Below are positions 1 to 7,574 of a stretch of 28,340 nt of DNA, in pieces. The number at the start of each line of letters is the position of its first letter. Positions within the stretch are counted from its first letter, which is position 1. The position numbers were made by a program, and so were the translations under genes. Origin of the DNA: Gammaproteobacteria bacterium (GTDB lineage: Bacteria; Pseudomonadota; Gammaproteobacteria; Pseudomonadales; Azotimanducaceae); the NCBI GenBank assembly GCA_030430515.1, contig JAUIKX010000003.1, positions 1-28,340 on the forward strand, read 5' to 3'. The notes under the pieces were generated by a model. The model was not told the DNA's origin, searched no databases, and saw only the letters and a list, made by a program, of their open reading frames with translations.

Positions 1-117
1 CACACGCCTCGCATCACCCTGCCAGTAACGATCGAGCATCACATCGCCGACAACAACGATATGCACGCCCTGCAGTGTGGGCAGCAGAAGATCCGAGGCA
101 GGCATGGAAGCAGTCAT
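1..117 (-). CDS. hldE: Bifunctional heptose 7-phosphate kinase / heptose 1-phosphate adenylyltransferase HldE, N-terminal fragment
   Basis: Only the first 39 codons are inside the window; the gene runs off the left edge. The translation contains VVVGDVMLDRYWQG, the first nucleotide-binding strand of the PfkB-type sugar kinase domain as found at the start of HldE (RfaE). The full protein would phosphorylate D-glycero-beta-D-manno-heptose 7-phosphate and then adenylylate the product, making ADP-heptose for the LPS inner core. The first ATG lies four bases after the meaB stop. A second in-frame ATG at position 105 is better spaced from the AAGGA sequence near 117-121, so either could be used. 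It is the last visible gene of the minus-strand mutase operon. Its presence fits the heptosyltransferases found 12 kb away. A stand-alone HldA kinase cannot be excluded because the C-terminal half is not visible. Confidence 0.85.
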   Translation of the reverse strand, partial: MTASMPASDLLLPTLQGVHIVVVGDVMLDRYWQGDARRV

Positions 118-121
118 CCTT

Positions 122-1093
122 TTAGAGCTCCCGCAGCATACCCACCACCCGGCGCGCTGCAAGGTAGGGAGCAATTTCATTTGCCCGCACCTGCGCTTCG
201 AGGGTTGAGCGAAGCTGACTTACACGCTCATCACCATCTACGAACGCCTCCAGAAGCGACCGGGTCAGATCATGGAACCACTTGAGGCGTTGCGTTGCCC
301 GGCGCTTTTCGAAGCGCCCTTCGCCGCGGGACTGTTGGACGAATGTCTCCACTGTCTGCCAGATGTCGGCCACGCCGTTGCCGTAGAGTCCAGAGCAGGT
401 CAGCACAGGCGGCGTCCAGAGCGGGTCATGACTGAACAGCTGCACGGCGCTCTGGTACTGCCGCCGGGTCAGCTCCGCTACCGCCTGTGTTTCGCCGTCG
501 GCCTTGTTGATCACCAGAGCATCCGCAAGCTCCATGATGCCTTTCTTGATGCCCTGCAGCTCGTCACCCGCGCTGGGCAGCATGAGCACCAGGAAGAAAT
601 CCACCATCGATGCCACCTGAAACTCGCTCTGCCCAACCCCCACGGTCTCAATGATGATCACATCGAAACCAGCCGCCTCGCAGAGCAATTTGGTTTCCTG
701 CGTACGACGGGCAACACCGCCAAGAGAATCGCCGGCCGGGCTCGGCCGGATGAATGCCGCTTCCTGACGGGACAACTCCTGCATGCGCGTCTTGTCGCCC
801 AGGATAGAGCCCCCTCCAACCGGCGAGCTCGGGTCGATGGCAAGCACCGCCACCCGATGACCCGTTTCGATGAGCTGCATGCCCAAAGCTTCGATGAACG
901 TGGACTTACCCACGCCCGGACTGCCGGTCACGCCGAGACGGATACTGCGTCCGGTCTGCGGCAACACCGCCTGAAGAAGCTCCTGAGCACACGCTTCATC
1001 TTCCGGTCGCCGGCTCTCGATGAGAGTAATCGCACGACCAAGTGCCCTTCGGTTGCCGCCCGTCAGCTCCTGGGCTGTGGGCGGCCGCCTCAA
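122..1093 (-). CDS. meaB: Methylmalonyl-CoA mutase-associated GTPase MeaB (ArgK family)
   Basis: A 323-residue G3E-family GTPase. Known members protect methylmalonyl-CoA mutase from inactivation and gate loading of adenosylcobalamin. The sequence shows the Walker A loop GSPGVGKST at about residues 57-65, a second conserved loop DPSSPVGGGSILGDKTRM at 88-104, the switch motif ETVGVGQSE at 149-157 and the guanine-specificity motif NKAD at 196-199. The length is normal for the family. The start is a TTG that overlaps the mutase stop codon in a TTGA, so the two are probably translationally coupled. Adjacency to the mutase fixes the role: ArgK/MeaB proteins were once mis-assigned to arginine transport. 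No truncation or missing motif is seen. Confidence 0.96.
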   Translation of the reverse strand: MRRPPTAQELTGGNRRALGRAITLIESRRPEDEACAQELLQAVLPQTGRSIRLGVTGSPGVGKSTFIEALGMQLIETGHRVAVLAIDPSSPVGGGSILGDKTRMQELSRQEAAFIRPSPAGDSLGGVARRTQETKLLCEAAGFDVIIIETVGVGQSEFQVASMVDFFLVLMLPSAGDELQGIKKGIMELADALVINKADGETQAVAELTRRQYQSAVQLFSHDPLWTPPVLTCSGLYGNGVADIWQTVETFVQQSRGEGRFEKRRATQRLKWFHDLTRSLLEAFVDGDERVSQLRSTLEAQVRANEIAPYLAARRVVGMLREL

Positions 1094-3243
1094 GTGCTGC
1101 GCTCGCGGGCCTGGTCGATGTGGGCGAGCACCTCATGCGCAGCGACTGGAATTTTCGTTCCAGGGCCGAAGATGTCGGTAACGCCGGCTTCGTGCAGAAA
1201 CGCAAAATCCTGCTTGGGAATCACACCGCCGGCGATGACGATGATGTCGTCCGCACCCTCCGCCTTCAGCGCCCGAATGAGCTCCGGGATCAGCGTTTTG
1301 TGTCCGGCTGCCTGTGAGGAAACGCCGACCACATGAACGTCATTTTCCACCGCCTGACGAGCCACCTCCTCAGGTGTGGAGAACATGGGCGACAGGTCGA
1401 TGTCGAAACCCACATCCGCAAATGCAGTGGCGATGACCTTGGCACCTCGATCATGCCCGTCCTGACCCATCTTGCACACCAGCATGCGCGGGCGCCGGCC
1501 GTGCTTCACTTCGAACTGAATGACGTCCTGACGAATGGTCTGCCAGTGTTCGTCCTGCTCGTAGGCAGACCCATAGACACCCGACACCGTTTGCGCCTGC
1601 GCGTTGTAACGGCCGAACTCCGCCTCCAGAGCGTCCGAAATCTCGCCCACGGTAGCCCGATGCCGCACCGCCTCTACCGACAGCTCGAGCAGGTTGCCAC
1701 CGTTTGCGGCCCCATTGCTGAGCGCTTTGAGTGCTGCCTGCACAGCCGCTTCATCACGGGTGGCGCGCACTTCGGCCAGCCTTTTGAGCTGTGACTGGCG
1801 CACGGCCTCATTGTCTATGTCGAGAATATCGACATCCTCTTCCTCTTCGAGCTGGTACCTGTTCACGCCGACGATCACATCTTCGCCGCGGTCGATACGA
1901 GCCTGTTTCGCGGCTGCCGCCTCTTCGATCTTCAACTTCGGCATGCCCGACTCGATGGCCTTGGCCATGCCGCCATGCACCTCGACCTCTTCCATCAATG
2001 CCCAGGCCCGGTCGGCCAGCTGCTGGGTGAGGCTTTCCATCATGTACGAGCCACCCCACGGGTCCACCACGTCGGTGATACCGGTTTCCTCCTGAATCAC
2101 CAGCTGGGTATTACGGGCGATGCGGGAGGAAAACTCCGTGGGCAGGGCAATCGCTTCATCCAGGGAATTGGTATGCAGTGACTGAGTGCCACCGAACACT
2201 GCCGCCATGGCTTCAATGGTGGTGCGCACAACGTTGTTGTACGGATCCTGCGCGGTCAGGGACCAGCCTGACGTCTGGCAATGCGTGCGCAACATCTTCG
2301 ACTTGGGGCTCTTCGGTTCGAAGGCATCGACCACCTTCGCCCAGAGCAGCCGTGCCGCCCGCAGCTTGGCAATCTCCATATAAAAGTTCATGCCGATGCC
2401 GAAGAAGAACGACAACCTCGGAGCGAACTGATCGATATCGAGGCCTGCTGCGAGCGCCGTTCGGATGTACTCCCGTCCATCGGCCAGCGTATAGGCGAGC
2501 TCCAGCGCCGCGTCCGCCCCGGCTTCCTGAATGTGGTAACCGGAGATGGAGATAGTGTTGAAGCGGGGCATATGCTCGGTGGCATAGGCGATGATGTCGC
2601 CAACGATGCGCATGCTGGGCTCTGGGGGATAGATATAGGTGTTGCGCACCATGAACTCTTTCAGAATGTCGTTCTGAATGGTTCCTGCCAGCGCCTCCTT
2701 CGGCACGCCCTGCTCTTCTGCAGCGACGATGTAACCGGCCAGCACCGGCAGCACGGCACCGTTCATGGTCATCGACACGGACACCTTGTCGAGCGGGATA
2801 CCGTCGAACAGGATCTTCATGTCTTCGACGCTGTCCACGGCAACGCCAGCTTTGCCCACATCGCCCGTCACCCGGGGGTGGTCAGAGTCGTATCCGCGAT
2901 GGGTCGCCAGATCGAATGCGACAGAAACACCCTGACCACCGGCCGCCAGAGACTGCCGGTAGAAGGCGTTCGACTCTTCCGCCGTCGAGAAGCCTGCGTA
3001 CTGCCGGATGGTCCAGGGTCGCCCAGCGTACATGGTGGCCTGGGGCCCGCGCACAAACGGCTCGAAACCCGGCAACGTATCGGCGAAGTCGAGCCCTTCG
3101 AGGTCTTCCGATGTGTACAGCGGATGAAGCCGGATACCCTCGGGCGTCATCCGGTTCAGCTCAGACGGATCTTTGCCTTTCGACTGTTTGGTGGCGATCT
3201 CCCGCCAGGCATCCAGCGAAGGACGCTCCGGTTTGTAAGCCAA
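1090..3243 (-). CDS. scpA: Methylmalonyl-CoA mutase, single-chain adenosylcobalamin enzyme
   Basis: A 717-residue protein that interconverts (R)-methylmalonyl-CoA and succinyl-CoA by radical rearrangement. The N-terminal part is the substrate-binding barrel, with typical text such as RQYAGFSTAEESN, FDLATHRGYDSDHPR and QTSGWSLTAQDPYNN. The C-terminal part, from about residue 580, is the B12-binding domain. Its DGHDRG motif at 595-600 supplies His597 as the probable lower cobalt ligand, followed by SSQAAGH and AGGVIP. Both domains are on one chain, as in homodimeric ScpA/Sbm and the catalytic subunit of heterodimeric enzymes; no small-subunit gene is nearby. The start is a TTG about seven bases after TAGGG, which overlaps the stop of the upstream aldehyde dehydrogenase gene. 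The next ATG lies some 30 codons downstream and would cut into conserved sequence. Confidence 0.97.
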   Translation of the reverse strand: MAYKPERPSLDAWREIATKQSKGKDPSELNRMTPEGIRLHPLYTSEDLEGLDFADTLPGFEPFVRGPQATMYAGRPWTIRQYAGFSTAEESNAFYRQSLAAGGQGVSVAFDLATHRGYDSDHPRVTGDVGKAGVAVDSVEDMKILFDGIPLDKVSVSMTMNGAVLPVLAGYIVAAEEQGVPKEALAGTIQNDILKEFMVRNTYIYPPEPSMRIVGDIIAYATEHMPRFNTISISGYHIQEAGADAALELAYTLADGREYIRTALAAGLDIDQFAPRLSFFFGIGMNFYMEIAKLRAARLLWAKVVDAFEPKSPKSKMLRTHCQTSGWSLTAQDPYNNVVRTTIEAMAAVFGGTQSLHTNSLDEAIALPTEFSSRIARNTQLVIQEETGITDVVDPWGGSYMMESLTQQLADRAWALMEEVEVHGGMAKAIESGMPKLKIEEAAAAKQARIDRGEDVIVGVNRYQLEEEEDVDILDIDNEAVRQSQLKRLAEVRATRDEAAVQAALKALSNGAANGGNLLELSVEAVRHRATVGEISDALEAEFGRYNAQAQTVSGVYGSAYEQDEHWQTIRQDVIQFEVKHGRRPRMLVCKMGQDGHDRGAKVIATAFADVGFDIDLSPMFSTPEEVARQAVENDVHVVGVSSQAAGHKTLIPELIRALKAEGADDIIVIAGGVIPKQDFAFLHEAGVTDIFGPGTKIPVAAHEVLAHIDQARERST

Positions 3244-3252
3244 CGCGATACC

Positions 3253-4671
3253 CTACTGCAGCCGTTCGATCACGTCGCCGAAGAGTTCCTTGTCTTCCGG
3301 CAGCGTTTTCGGCGTGGCCAGGGGCTTGGAGATCCACGTGACGTTGATCAGGTGCTTCCAGTTGATGTTCTCGTTGGTGGAGTTGTTACCCCAGCTGCCG
3401 CATCCCAGAGAGAAGGTCTGCCGCATGCCGTTCCACAGGTTGCCGCTGTTCGAAGGCGCCTGCGGCTGATTGACCATGACCCGGGAGGTCTTGGTTTCCA
3501 TTCCGAGCTTCAGAATGTTCTCATCGCTGGTGCTGTAGATACCGCAGGAGTGCCCCTGGCCCTGATAAGCCTGGATCTCGTTGGTGAGCTTGATGGCCTC
3601 ATCAATGTCCTTCACTTTGTAGAAGGCCATGATCGCAGACAGCTTTTCGCCGCTGTATGGGTACTCCGGCCCGGTGCCGGTTTCCGGCATGATGATGAAG
3701 GTGCGATCTTCAGGGATCTCGACACCCGCCATGGCGCAGAGCACCTGCGGGCGTTTGACGACCGCCTTGGTATTCAGGTGTCCGTGGTCGTCCCAGAGCA
3801 CCTTGGCAATCTTCTCGTAGTCGCCTTCCTGCGCCAGATGTCCGCCCTGCTTGATCAGCTCGTCGAGCAGCTTGTCGTAGATGGCTTCGACGGCGACCAC
3901 CGCATTGTCTGAAGAGCAGGATGCGGCCAGATCCAGCGTTTTGGAGATGCGGATTTTTTCCGCCGCATCGGCAATGTCCGCTGTCTCATCAACCGTGATC
4001 ACCGCGTTACCGGCACCAACACCCAGAGCGGGCGTACCGCTGGAGTAGGCCGCTTTCACCATGGCCGGGCCGCCGGTAGCGAGGATCCGGTCGCACTGTT
4101 TCATGAGCTCTTCGGTACGTTCCAGGCTGACTTCGCCGATGTCCTGCACCAGATCCGCCGGGCCTCCGAGGGCAACAATCGCAGCGCGCATGCGGTCCAC
4201 AATGAACTTGTTGGTCAATTTGGCGCGCGGATGCGGTGCAACGATAACCGCGTTGCGTCCTTTGACGGCCTGGATCGCCTTGATGACCGGCGTCGCTTCC
4301 GGGTTGGTCGAGGGCGACAGTGCGCCGATGACACCAACAGGTTTGGCGATCTTGATGATGTTGCGCTCTTTGTCCTCTTCGATCACACCGACGGACTTGT
4401 CGGGCAGAATGTCCATGAGGGTCGCGCGGGTCTTTACCGCAATTTTCGCATAGGTGCCGTCCCAGTCACCCAGCTCGGTTTCCTCGAGCTTCATTTTGGT
4501 GATCTCTTCGGCGATTCCCGGCTGCGCGCAGCTCCAGACCATGCCGCGGATCAGCTCATCGACCTGCTCCTGGGTGTAGTTTTCGATCTGCTCCTGTGCC
4601 GCGCGCGCGCGGGCAATGATTGCTGCAACTGCTTCGGCGGCGTTATCCACGGAATCTGGCTGTGCTGACAT
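3253..4671 (-). CDS. CoA-acylating aldehyde dehydrogenase (SucD/SauS-like)
   Basis: A 472-residue aldehyde dehydrogenase of the CoA-acylating branch (EutE, PduP, SucD, SauS and the N-terminal half of AdhE), converting an aldehyde, CoA and NAD(P)+ to an acyl-CoA or the reverse. Visible signs are AKPVGVIGALSPSTNP at about 109-124, KGRNAVIVAPHPRAK at 137-151, AAYSSGTPALGVGAGN at 207-222, the catalytic-cysteine segment AASCSSDNAVV with Cys252, and LGCGSWGNNSTNEN near the end. Length and C-terminal text resemble, from memory, the Clostridium kluyveri succinate semialdehyde dehydrogenase SucD; sulfoacetaldehyde dehydrogenase SauS is a close alternative. There is no fused alcohol dehydrogenase domain. 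The gene is first in the mutase operon, nine bases before the mutase. That suggests a substrate leading to succinyl-CoA, methylmalonyl-CoA or propionyl-CoA, but the aldehyde cannot be read from the sequence. The ATG is preceded by AGAGG eight bases upstream. Confidence 0.9.
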   Translation of the reverse strand: MSAQPDSVDNAAEAVAAIIARARAAQEQIENYTQEQVDELIRGMVWSCAQPGIAEEITKMKLEETELGDWDGTYAKIAVKTRATLMDILPDKSVGVIEEDKERNIIKIAKPVGVIGALSPSTNPEATPVIKAIQAVKGRNAVIVAPHPRAKLTNKFIVDRMRAAIVALGGPADLVQDIGEVSLERTEELMKQCDRILATGGPAMVKAAYSSGTPALGVGAGNAVITVDETADIADAAEKIRISKTLDLAASCSSDNAVVAVEAIYDKLLDELIKQGGHLAQEGDYEKIAKVLWDDHGHLNTKAVVKRPQVLCAMAGVEIPEDRTFIIMPETGTGPEYPYSGEKLSAIMAFYKVKDIDEAIKLTNEIQAYQGQGHSCGIYSTSDENILKLGMETKTSRVMVNQPQAPSNSGNLWNGMRQTFSLGCGSWGNNSTNENINWKHLINVTWISKPLATPKTLPEDKELFGDVIERLQ

Positions 4672-4701
4672 GACGAAAACCTCTGAGCATGGAAAGTTCG
4701 G

Positions 4702-4736
4702 GGAGCAAATTCTACCACCCCCGCAAACCAGGCCAA
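4702..4736 (-). promoter_or_regulatory. Candidate sigma-70 promoter for the aldehyde dehydrogenase-mutase-meaB operon
   Basis: Read on the minus strand, TTGGCC (4736-4731) and TAGAAT (4714-4709) are separated by 16 bp. They match the -35 and -10 consensus at four and five of six positions. The expected transcript start near 4702 gives a leader of about 30 bases containing the AGAGG ribosome-binding site. This is by eye only. Confidence 0.5.
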
Positions 4737-4748
4737 AGTTGGAAGCTG

Positions 4749-5216
4749 TTATAGGTTTGTACGCGGCAGCAGCACGGCATAGTCGCCTTCAAAGGTCGCC
4801 GCGGGCTCCCCGTTGGCACAAATCGAAGCTGTGAGCGTAAAGCGGGTCTTACGGGTTTCTTCGAGACGCTCGAAAGCCGCTACCTGCTCGCCGAAGTCGC
4901 ACACTGATACGATGCGCTCCTTCACCGGTTTCGCGTAGTGCATGCGCGCATCGGCGAGCACGATGGAGCCCTCGAGACCGCGCAGCTGCATCTGCAGATG
5001 CACCATCGACCAACCACAGAGCGCGTTGATGGCGTACAGGCTGCCGGCGAAGCCCGTACCGTGCAGGTTGATATTCGGCGCCAGATCGGCGGCGACGGTC
5101 AGCACGTCGTCCTCAAACGAACTCACCGTTACTTCCATGGCGGCAGATAGGGGAATCTGCTCGTACCAGACCTTCTGCAGATCGGCGCAGAGCGTTTGTA
5201 TGTCGGCCTGGGGCAT
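4749..5216 (-). CDS. Hotdog-fold thioesterase (YiiD C-terminal domain type)
   Basis: A protein of about 155 residues resembling the thioesterase domain found at the C-terminus of YiiD and as stand-alone proteins. The central helix of the hotdog fold is visible as NLHGTGFAGSLYAINALCGW, followed by beta strands such as IVLADARMHYAKPV. Family members are thought to hydrolyse acyl-CoA or acyl-ACP thioesters; the substrate is unknown here. The open frame extends to a TTG at 5237, but the ATG at 5216 (MPQADIQTLC) is preferred because no good ribosome-binding site serves the TTG. A TATGAT -10-like hexamer lies on this strand at 5253-5248. It is divergent from the lipid A acyltransferase gene, with only about 40 bp between starts, so the two promoters must overlap. 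Confidence 0.8.
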   Translation of the reverse strand: MPQADIQTLCADLQKVWYEQIPLSAAMEVTVSSFEDDVLTVAADLAPNINLHGTGFAGSLYAINALCGWSMVHLQMQLRGLEGSIVLADARMHYAKPVKERIVSVCDFGEQVAAFERLEETRKTRFTLTASICANGEPAATFEGDYAVLLPRTNL

Positions 5217-5258
5217 GGTGGCTATCCAGCGTTTCAACGGCCGGGCATCATAGCCCCC

Positions 5259-6176
5259 GTGCCAGCCAAGAAAAAACCCCGCTACAGCATCCGCTCGCCA
5301 CGAGCCTGGCCCGCCTGGTGCGCCATCGGTATCGGCTGGCTGGTTGCCCGTTTGCCGGTATCAGCCCTGTTTGCGCTCGGCCGCGGAATTGGCACGCTCA
5401 CCTACCACCTCGCGCCGTCACGGCGGCGGATCGCTGAAACCAATATCGCCCTTTGCTTTCCTGAACTGAGTGAAAAAGAGCGCTGTAAGTTGGTGCTAAC
5501 AAACCTGGTACACACTGCCACAGGAACAATCGAGCTTCTGATTCCCTGGCTCAACCCGGAAAGAGACCTTTCCGGAAAGATAGAAATGCACGGCGTCGAG
5601 CATTATGAAAACGCCCGGGCGGAAGGTCGCGGCGTGCTGGTGCTGGCCGCCCACTTCACCACCCTGGACATCATCAGCCAGCCGCTGGCGCGGCTCGGCA
5701 CCTTTGACGTGATGTACCGCTACAACAAGAACCCGGTTTGGGAATGGCTGCAGGTCAATGGCAGGAAGCGCTACTTCGACGGTGTGATCGAACGCCAGGA
5801 CACCCGCCAGGTGCGCAGGCGCCTGAAAGCAGGCCGCACGATCTGGTACGCGGCAGACCAGGACTACGGCCGCCGCCACTCCGTATTTGCGCCGTTTTTC
5901 GGTGTGCCCGCCGCAACCATCACGGCAACCGCCCGCTTCGCCCGTCTCAACGGCTCACCCGTCGTCATGATGACGACTTCCAGGGACCTCGAGCGGCAGC
6001 GCTGGCGCGTGACTTTTCATCCCGCCTTACGCGGCTTTCCTTCTGGCGACGACCTCGAAGACGCGACCCGCACGAACGAACTGATCGAGGCGTTTATCCG
6101 CCTTCAACCCGAGCAGTACTTGTGGGTGCACAGGCGGTTCAAAACCCGCCCTACTGGAGCGCCCGGGGTCTATTGA
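5259..6176 (+). CDS. Lipid A late acyltransferase (LpxL/HtrB/LpxM family)
   Basis: A 305-residue inner-membrane acyltransferase. The family transfers a secondary acyl chain from acyl-ACP to the lipid A precursor. The diagnostic HX4D motif is HFTTLD at residues 132-137. Other family landmarks are RRRIAETNIALCFPELS near 55-71, YRYNKNPVWEW, IWYAADQDYGRRHSVFAPFFGVPA near 195-218 and EQYLWVHRRFKTRP near the end. A hydrophobic segment at about 19-42 is the membrane anchor. The open frame extends upstream to 5196, but that part overlaps the divergent thioesterase and does not look like the family. The GTG at 5259 gives the usual basic N-terminus. No clear ribosome-binding site precedes it. Whether it acts as the first (LpxL) or second (LpxM) acyltransferase cannot be told. 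Its stop overlaps the convergent small membrane gene by seven bases. Confidence 0.92.
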   Translation: MPAKKKPRYSIRSPRAWPAWCAIGIGWLVARLPVSALFALGRGIGTLTYHLAPSRRRIAETNIALCFPELSEKERCKLVLTNLVHTATGTIELLIPWLNPERDLSGKIEMHGVEHYENARAEGRGVLVLAAHFTTLDIISQPLARLGTFDVMYRYNKNPVWEWLQVNGRKRYFDGVIERQDTRQVRRRLKAGRTIWYAADQDYGRRHSVFAPFFGVPAATITATARFARLNGSPVVMMTTSRDLERQRWRVTFHPALRGFPSGDDLEDATRTNELIEAFIRLQPEQYLWVHRRFKTRPTGAPGVY

Positions 6177-6547
6177 GCTCGAGCCATTCGCGACCCGCAG
6201 AAAATCAGTAGCGATGCGCTGACCACCTCGACAATGATGAAGACCGTGGTAAACGGCGCTTCGTGCAGCACCGTCGCAAGCGTGCGGAACACTGCGGTGC
6301 CGCCAAGAAGCAGGGCCGCGGCATACAGCCATGTCGCCCGACGTTGCCAGGCCCCAAGCACACACATGATGCCGCACCCCAGAAAGAAAGATGCCATGTC
6401 ACCAATCTGTGTGCTTCGTGCTACACCCTCCAGGTACGGCATGCCCAGCGAGGCCGCGGTTTCGGCTGGACGCACGATGAAACCGACACCGTTCATGGCC
6501 ATCAATGCACCCGGCAGCACGGGTAACCACCTCAATATTCCGTTCAC
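6170..6547 (-). CDS. Small four-helix membrane protein (DUF4345-like)
   Basis: A 125-residue hydrophobic protein with about four predicted membrane segments, near residues 8-27, 50-66, 73-90 and 98-117. It resembles small uncharacterised membrane proteins of the DUF4345 kind, with a conserved-looking GDMASFFLGCGIMCVLGAW stretch, but the assignment is tentative. The start is a GTG with a strong GGGGAG about nine bases upstream. It follows the GT4 glycosyltransferase by 22 bp and is the last gene of the long minus-strand run, tail-to-tail with the acyltransferase gene. No function can be assigned. Co-transcription with LPS core genes is the only hint of a cell-envelope role. Confidence 0.75.
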   Translation of the reverse strand: MNGILRWLPVLPGALMAMNGVGFIVRPAETAASLGMPYLEGVARSTQIGDMASFFLGCGIMCVLGAWQRRATWLYAAALLLGGTAVFRTLATVLHEAPFTTVFIIVEVVSASLLIFCGSRMARAQ

Positions 6548-6569
6548 GCACTCTCTCCCCAGTGTCCTG

Positions 6570-7574
6570 TCATGTCTCGCTCAACAATGGTTGCAACCGC
6601 TGCGCCAGGGCCTGGATGGAAAACATCTTCTCTACCCGCTCCCGAGCGGCTTGCCGATAGCTGTGCAGGTCGGTCGCAAACGCTGCCTCGACAGCCCTTG
6701 CGATGTCGCCCGCATCGTCAGACTCATAGTAACAGCCGCAATCCCCCAGAACGAAAGCTGGACCCGGTACCCGACTGCACACTACAGGAACACCTGCCAC
6801 CATCGCCTCCAGGGCCGTCATGCCGAAGGCTTCAATATCCGCGGCCGTCATGAGCAGAACATCGAAGGCCTTGAAATAACGGAAGCCATCGGCAACGAAG
6901 CCGCAGTAGGTCACTCTGTCAGGCGGCGGCTCTACCTTCAGCGGCCCCTCGCCCAGCACCGCCAGCGATATGTCCGGGCGGGTCTGGCCAATCGCCGCCA
7001 CGGCCAACTGCGGCCTCTTCTTGTGGTGCAACCGGCCGACCCAGCCAACAAGCTTGCCTTCGGCAGGCAGGTTCAGCAGTTGCCTGGCCTCTTCCCGGCT
7101 GAGCAGGTTCATCTCCATCACTTCCGGGTCCACTGCGTTCGGCAGCAACATGGTCTCCCGGGCAACGCTTGCAAGTTCGTCAGTAACCGCTGGCGAAACG
7201 CCGGCGTACACCGTATCCCGCTCGAAGCGGGGCGTGATGCGCCTCTGCCATCGCTTGAAGTAACCGAACTCATGCGCCACCACAACACGCCGCCGGGAGA
7301 TGGGCGCCGCAACCCTTCCCGCTCTGTATCTCTGGCAGATCGCCAGGTCCACGGGCAGTTTTCCGGGCATCAGCTCGCGCAGCAGCTGCGTCATGTAGAC
7401 CGTCCGGTTCAGATCGTCGTGATAGAGATAGGTGAACCCGGACACCGGATCGTGGCTCGGCCGACGCAGAATGATGGTTCGACAATCTTGCCCCAGCACA
7501 TTGAAAGCCGCTTCGTAGGCCGTGCAGATTTCGGCAAAAGGCGGGTAGTCGCTGGGGCAGACCTGCAGGATCAT
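6570..7574 (-). CDS. GT4-family glycosyltransferase, LPS core type
   Basis: A 334-residue GT-B glycosyltransferase. The C-terminal nucleotide-sugar domain is recognisable from KLVGWVGRLHHKKRPQLAV (about 185-203), the GEGPL turn and the EAFGMTALEAMVAGVPVV block, which carries the family EX7E motif. The N-terminal acceptor domain begins MILQVCPSDYPPFAEICTAYE. By position after the carbamoyltransferase it corresponds to WapH of the Pseudomonas core locus, and a core-oligosaccharide sugar is the likely acceptor; the donor sugar cannot be read. The ATG overlaps the carbamoyltransferase stop in an ATGA, implying translational coupling. At 334 residues it is slightly shorter than many GT4 enzymes, but both domains appear complete. 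Confidence 0.88.
   Translation of the reverse strand: MILQVCPSDYPPFAEICTAYEAAFNVLGQDCRTIILRRPSHDPVSGFTYLYHDDLNRTVYMTQLLRELMPGKLPVDLAICQRYRAGRVAAPISRRRVVVAHEFGYFKRWQRRITPRFERDTVYAGVSPAVTDELASVARETMLLPNAVDPEVMEMNLLSREEARQLLNLPAEGKLVGWVGRLHHKKRPQLAVAAIGQTRPDISLAVLGEGPLKVEPPPDRVTYCGFVADGFRYFKAFDVLLMTAADIEAFGMTALEAMVAGVPVVCSRVPGPAFVLGDCGCYYESDDAGDIARAVEAAFATDLHSYRQAARERVEKMFSIQALAQRLQPLLSET

Noticed and set aside
2281..3912. Plus-strand open frame of 543 codons across the mutase and aldehyde dehydrogenase genes
   Set aside because: It is antisense to two well-conserved genes, has low-complexity His/Arg/Asp-rich sequence with no family features and spans their junction. Long antisense frames are common at this GC content.
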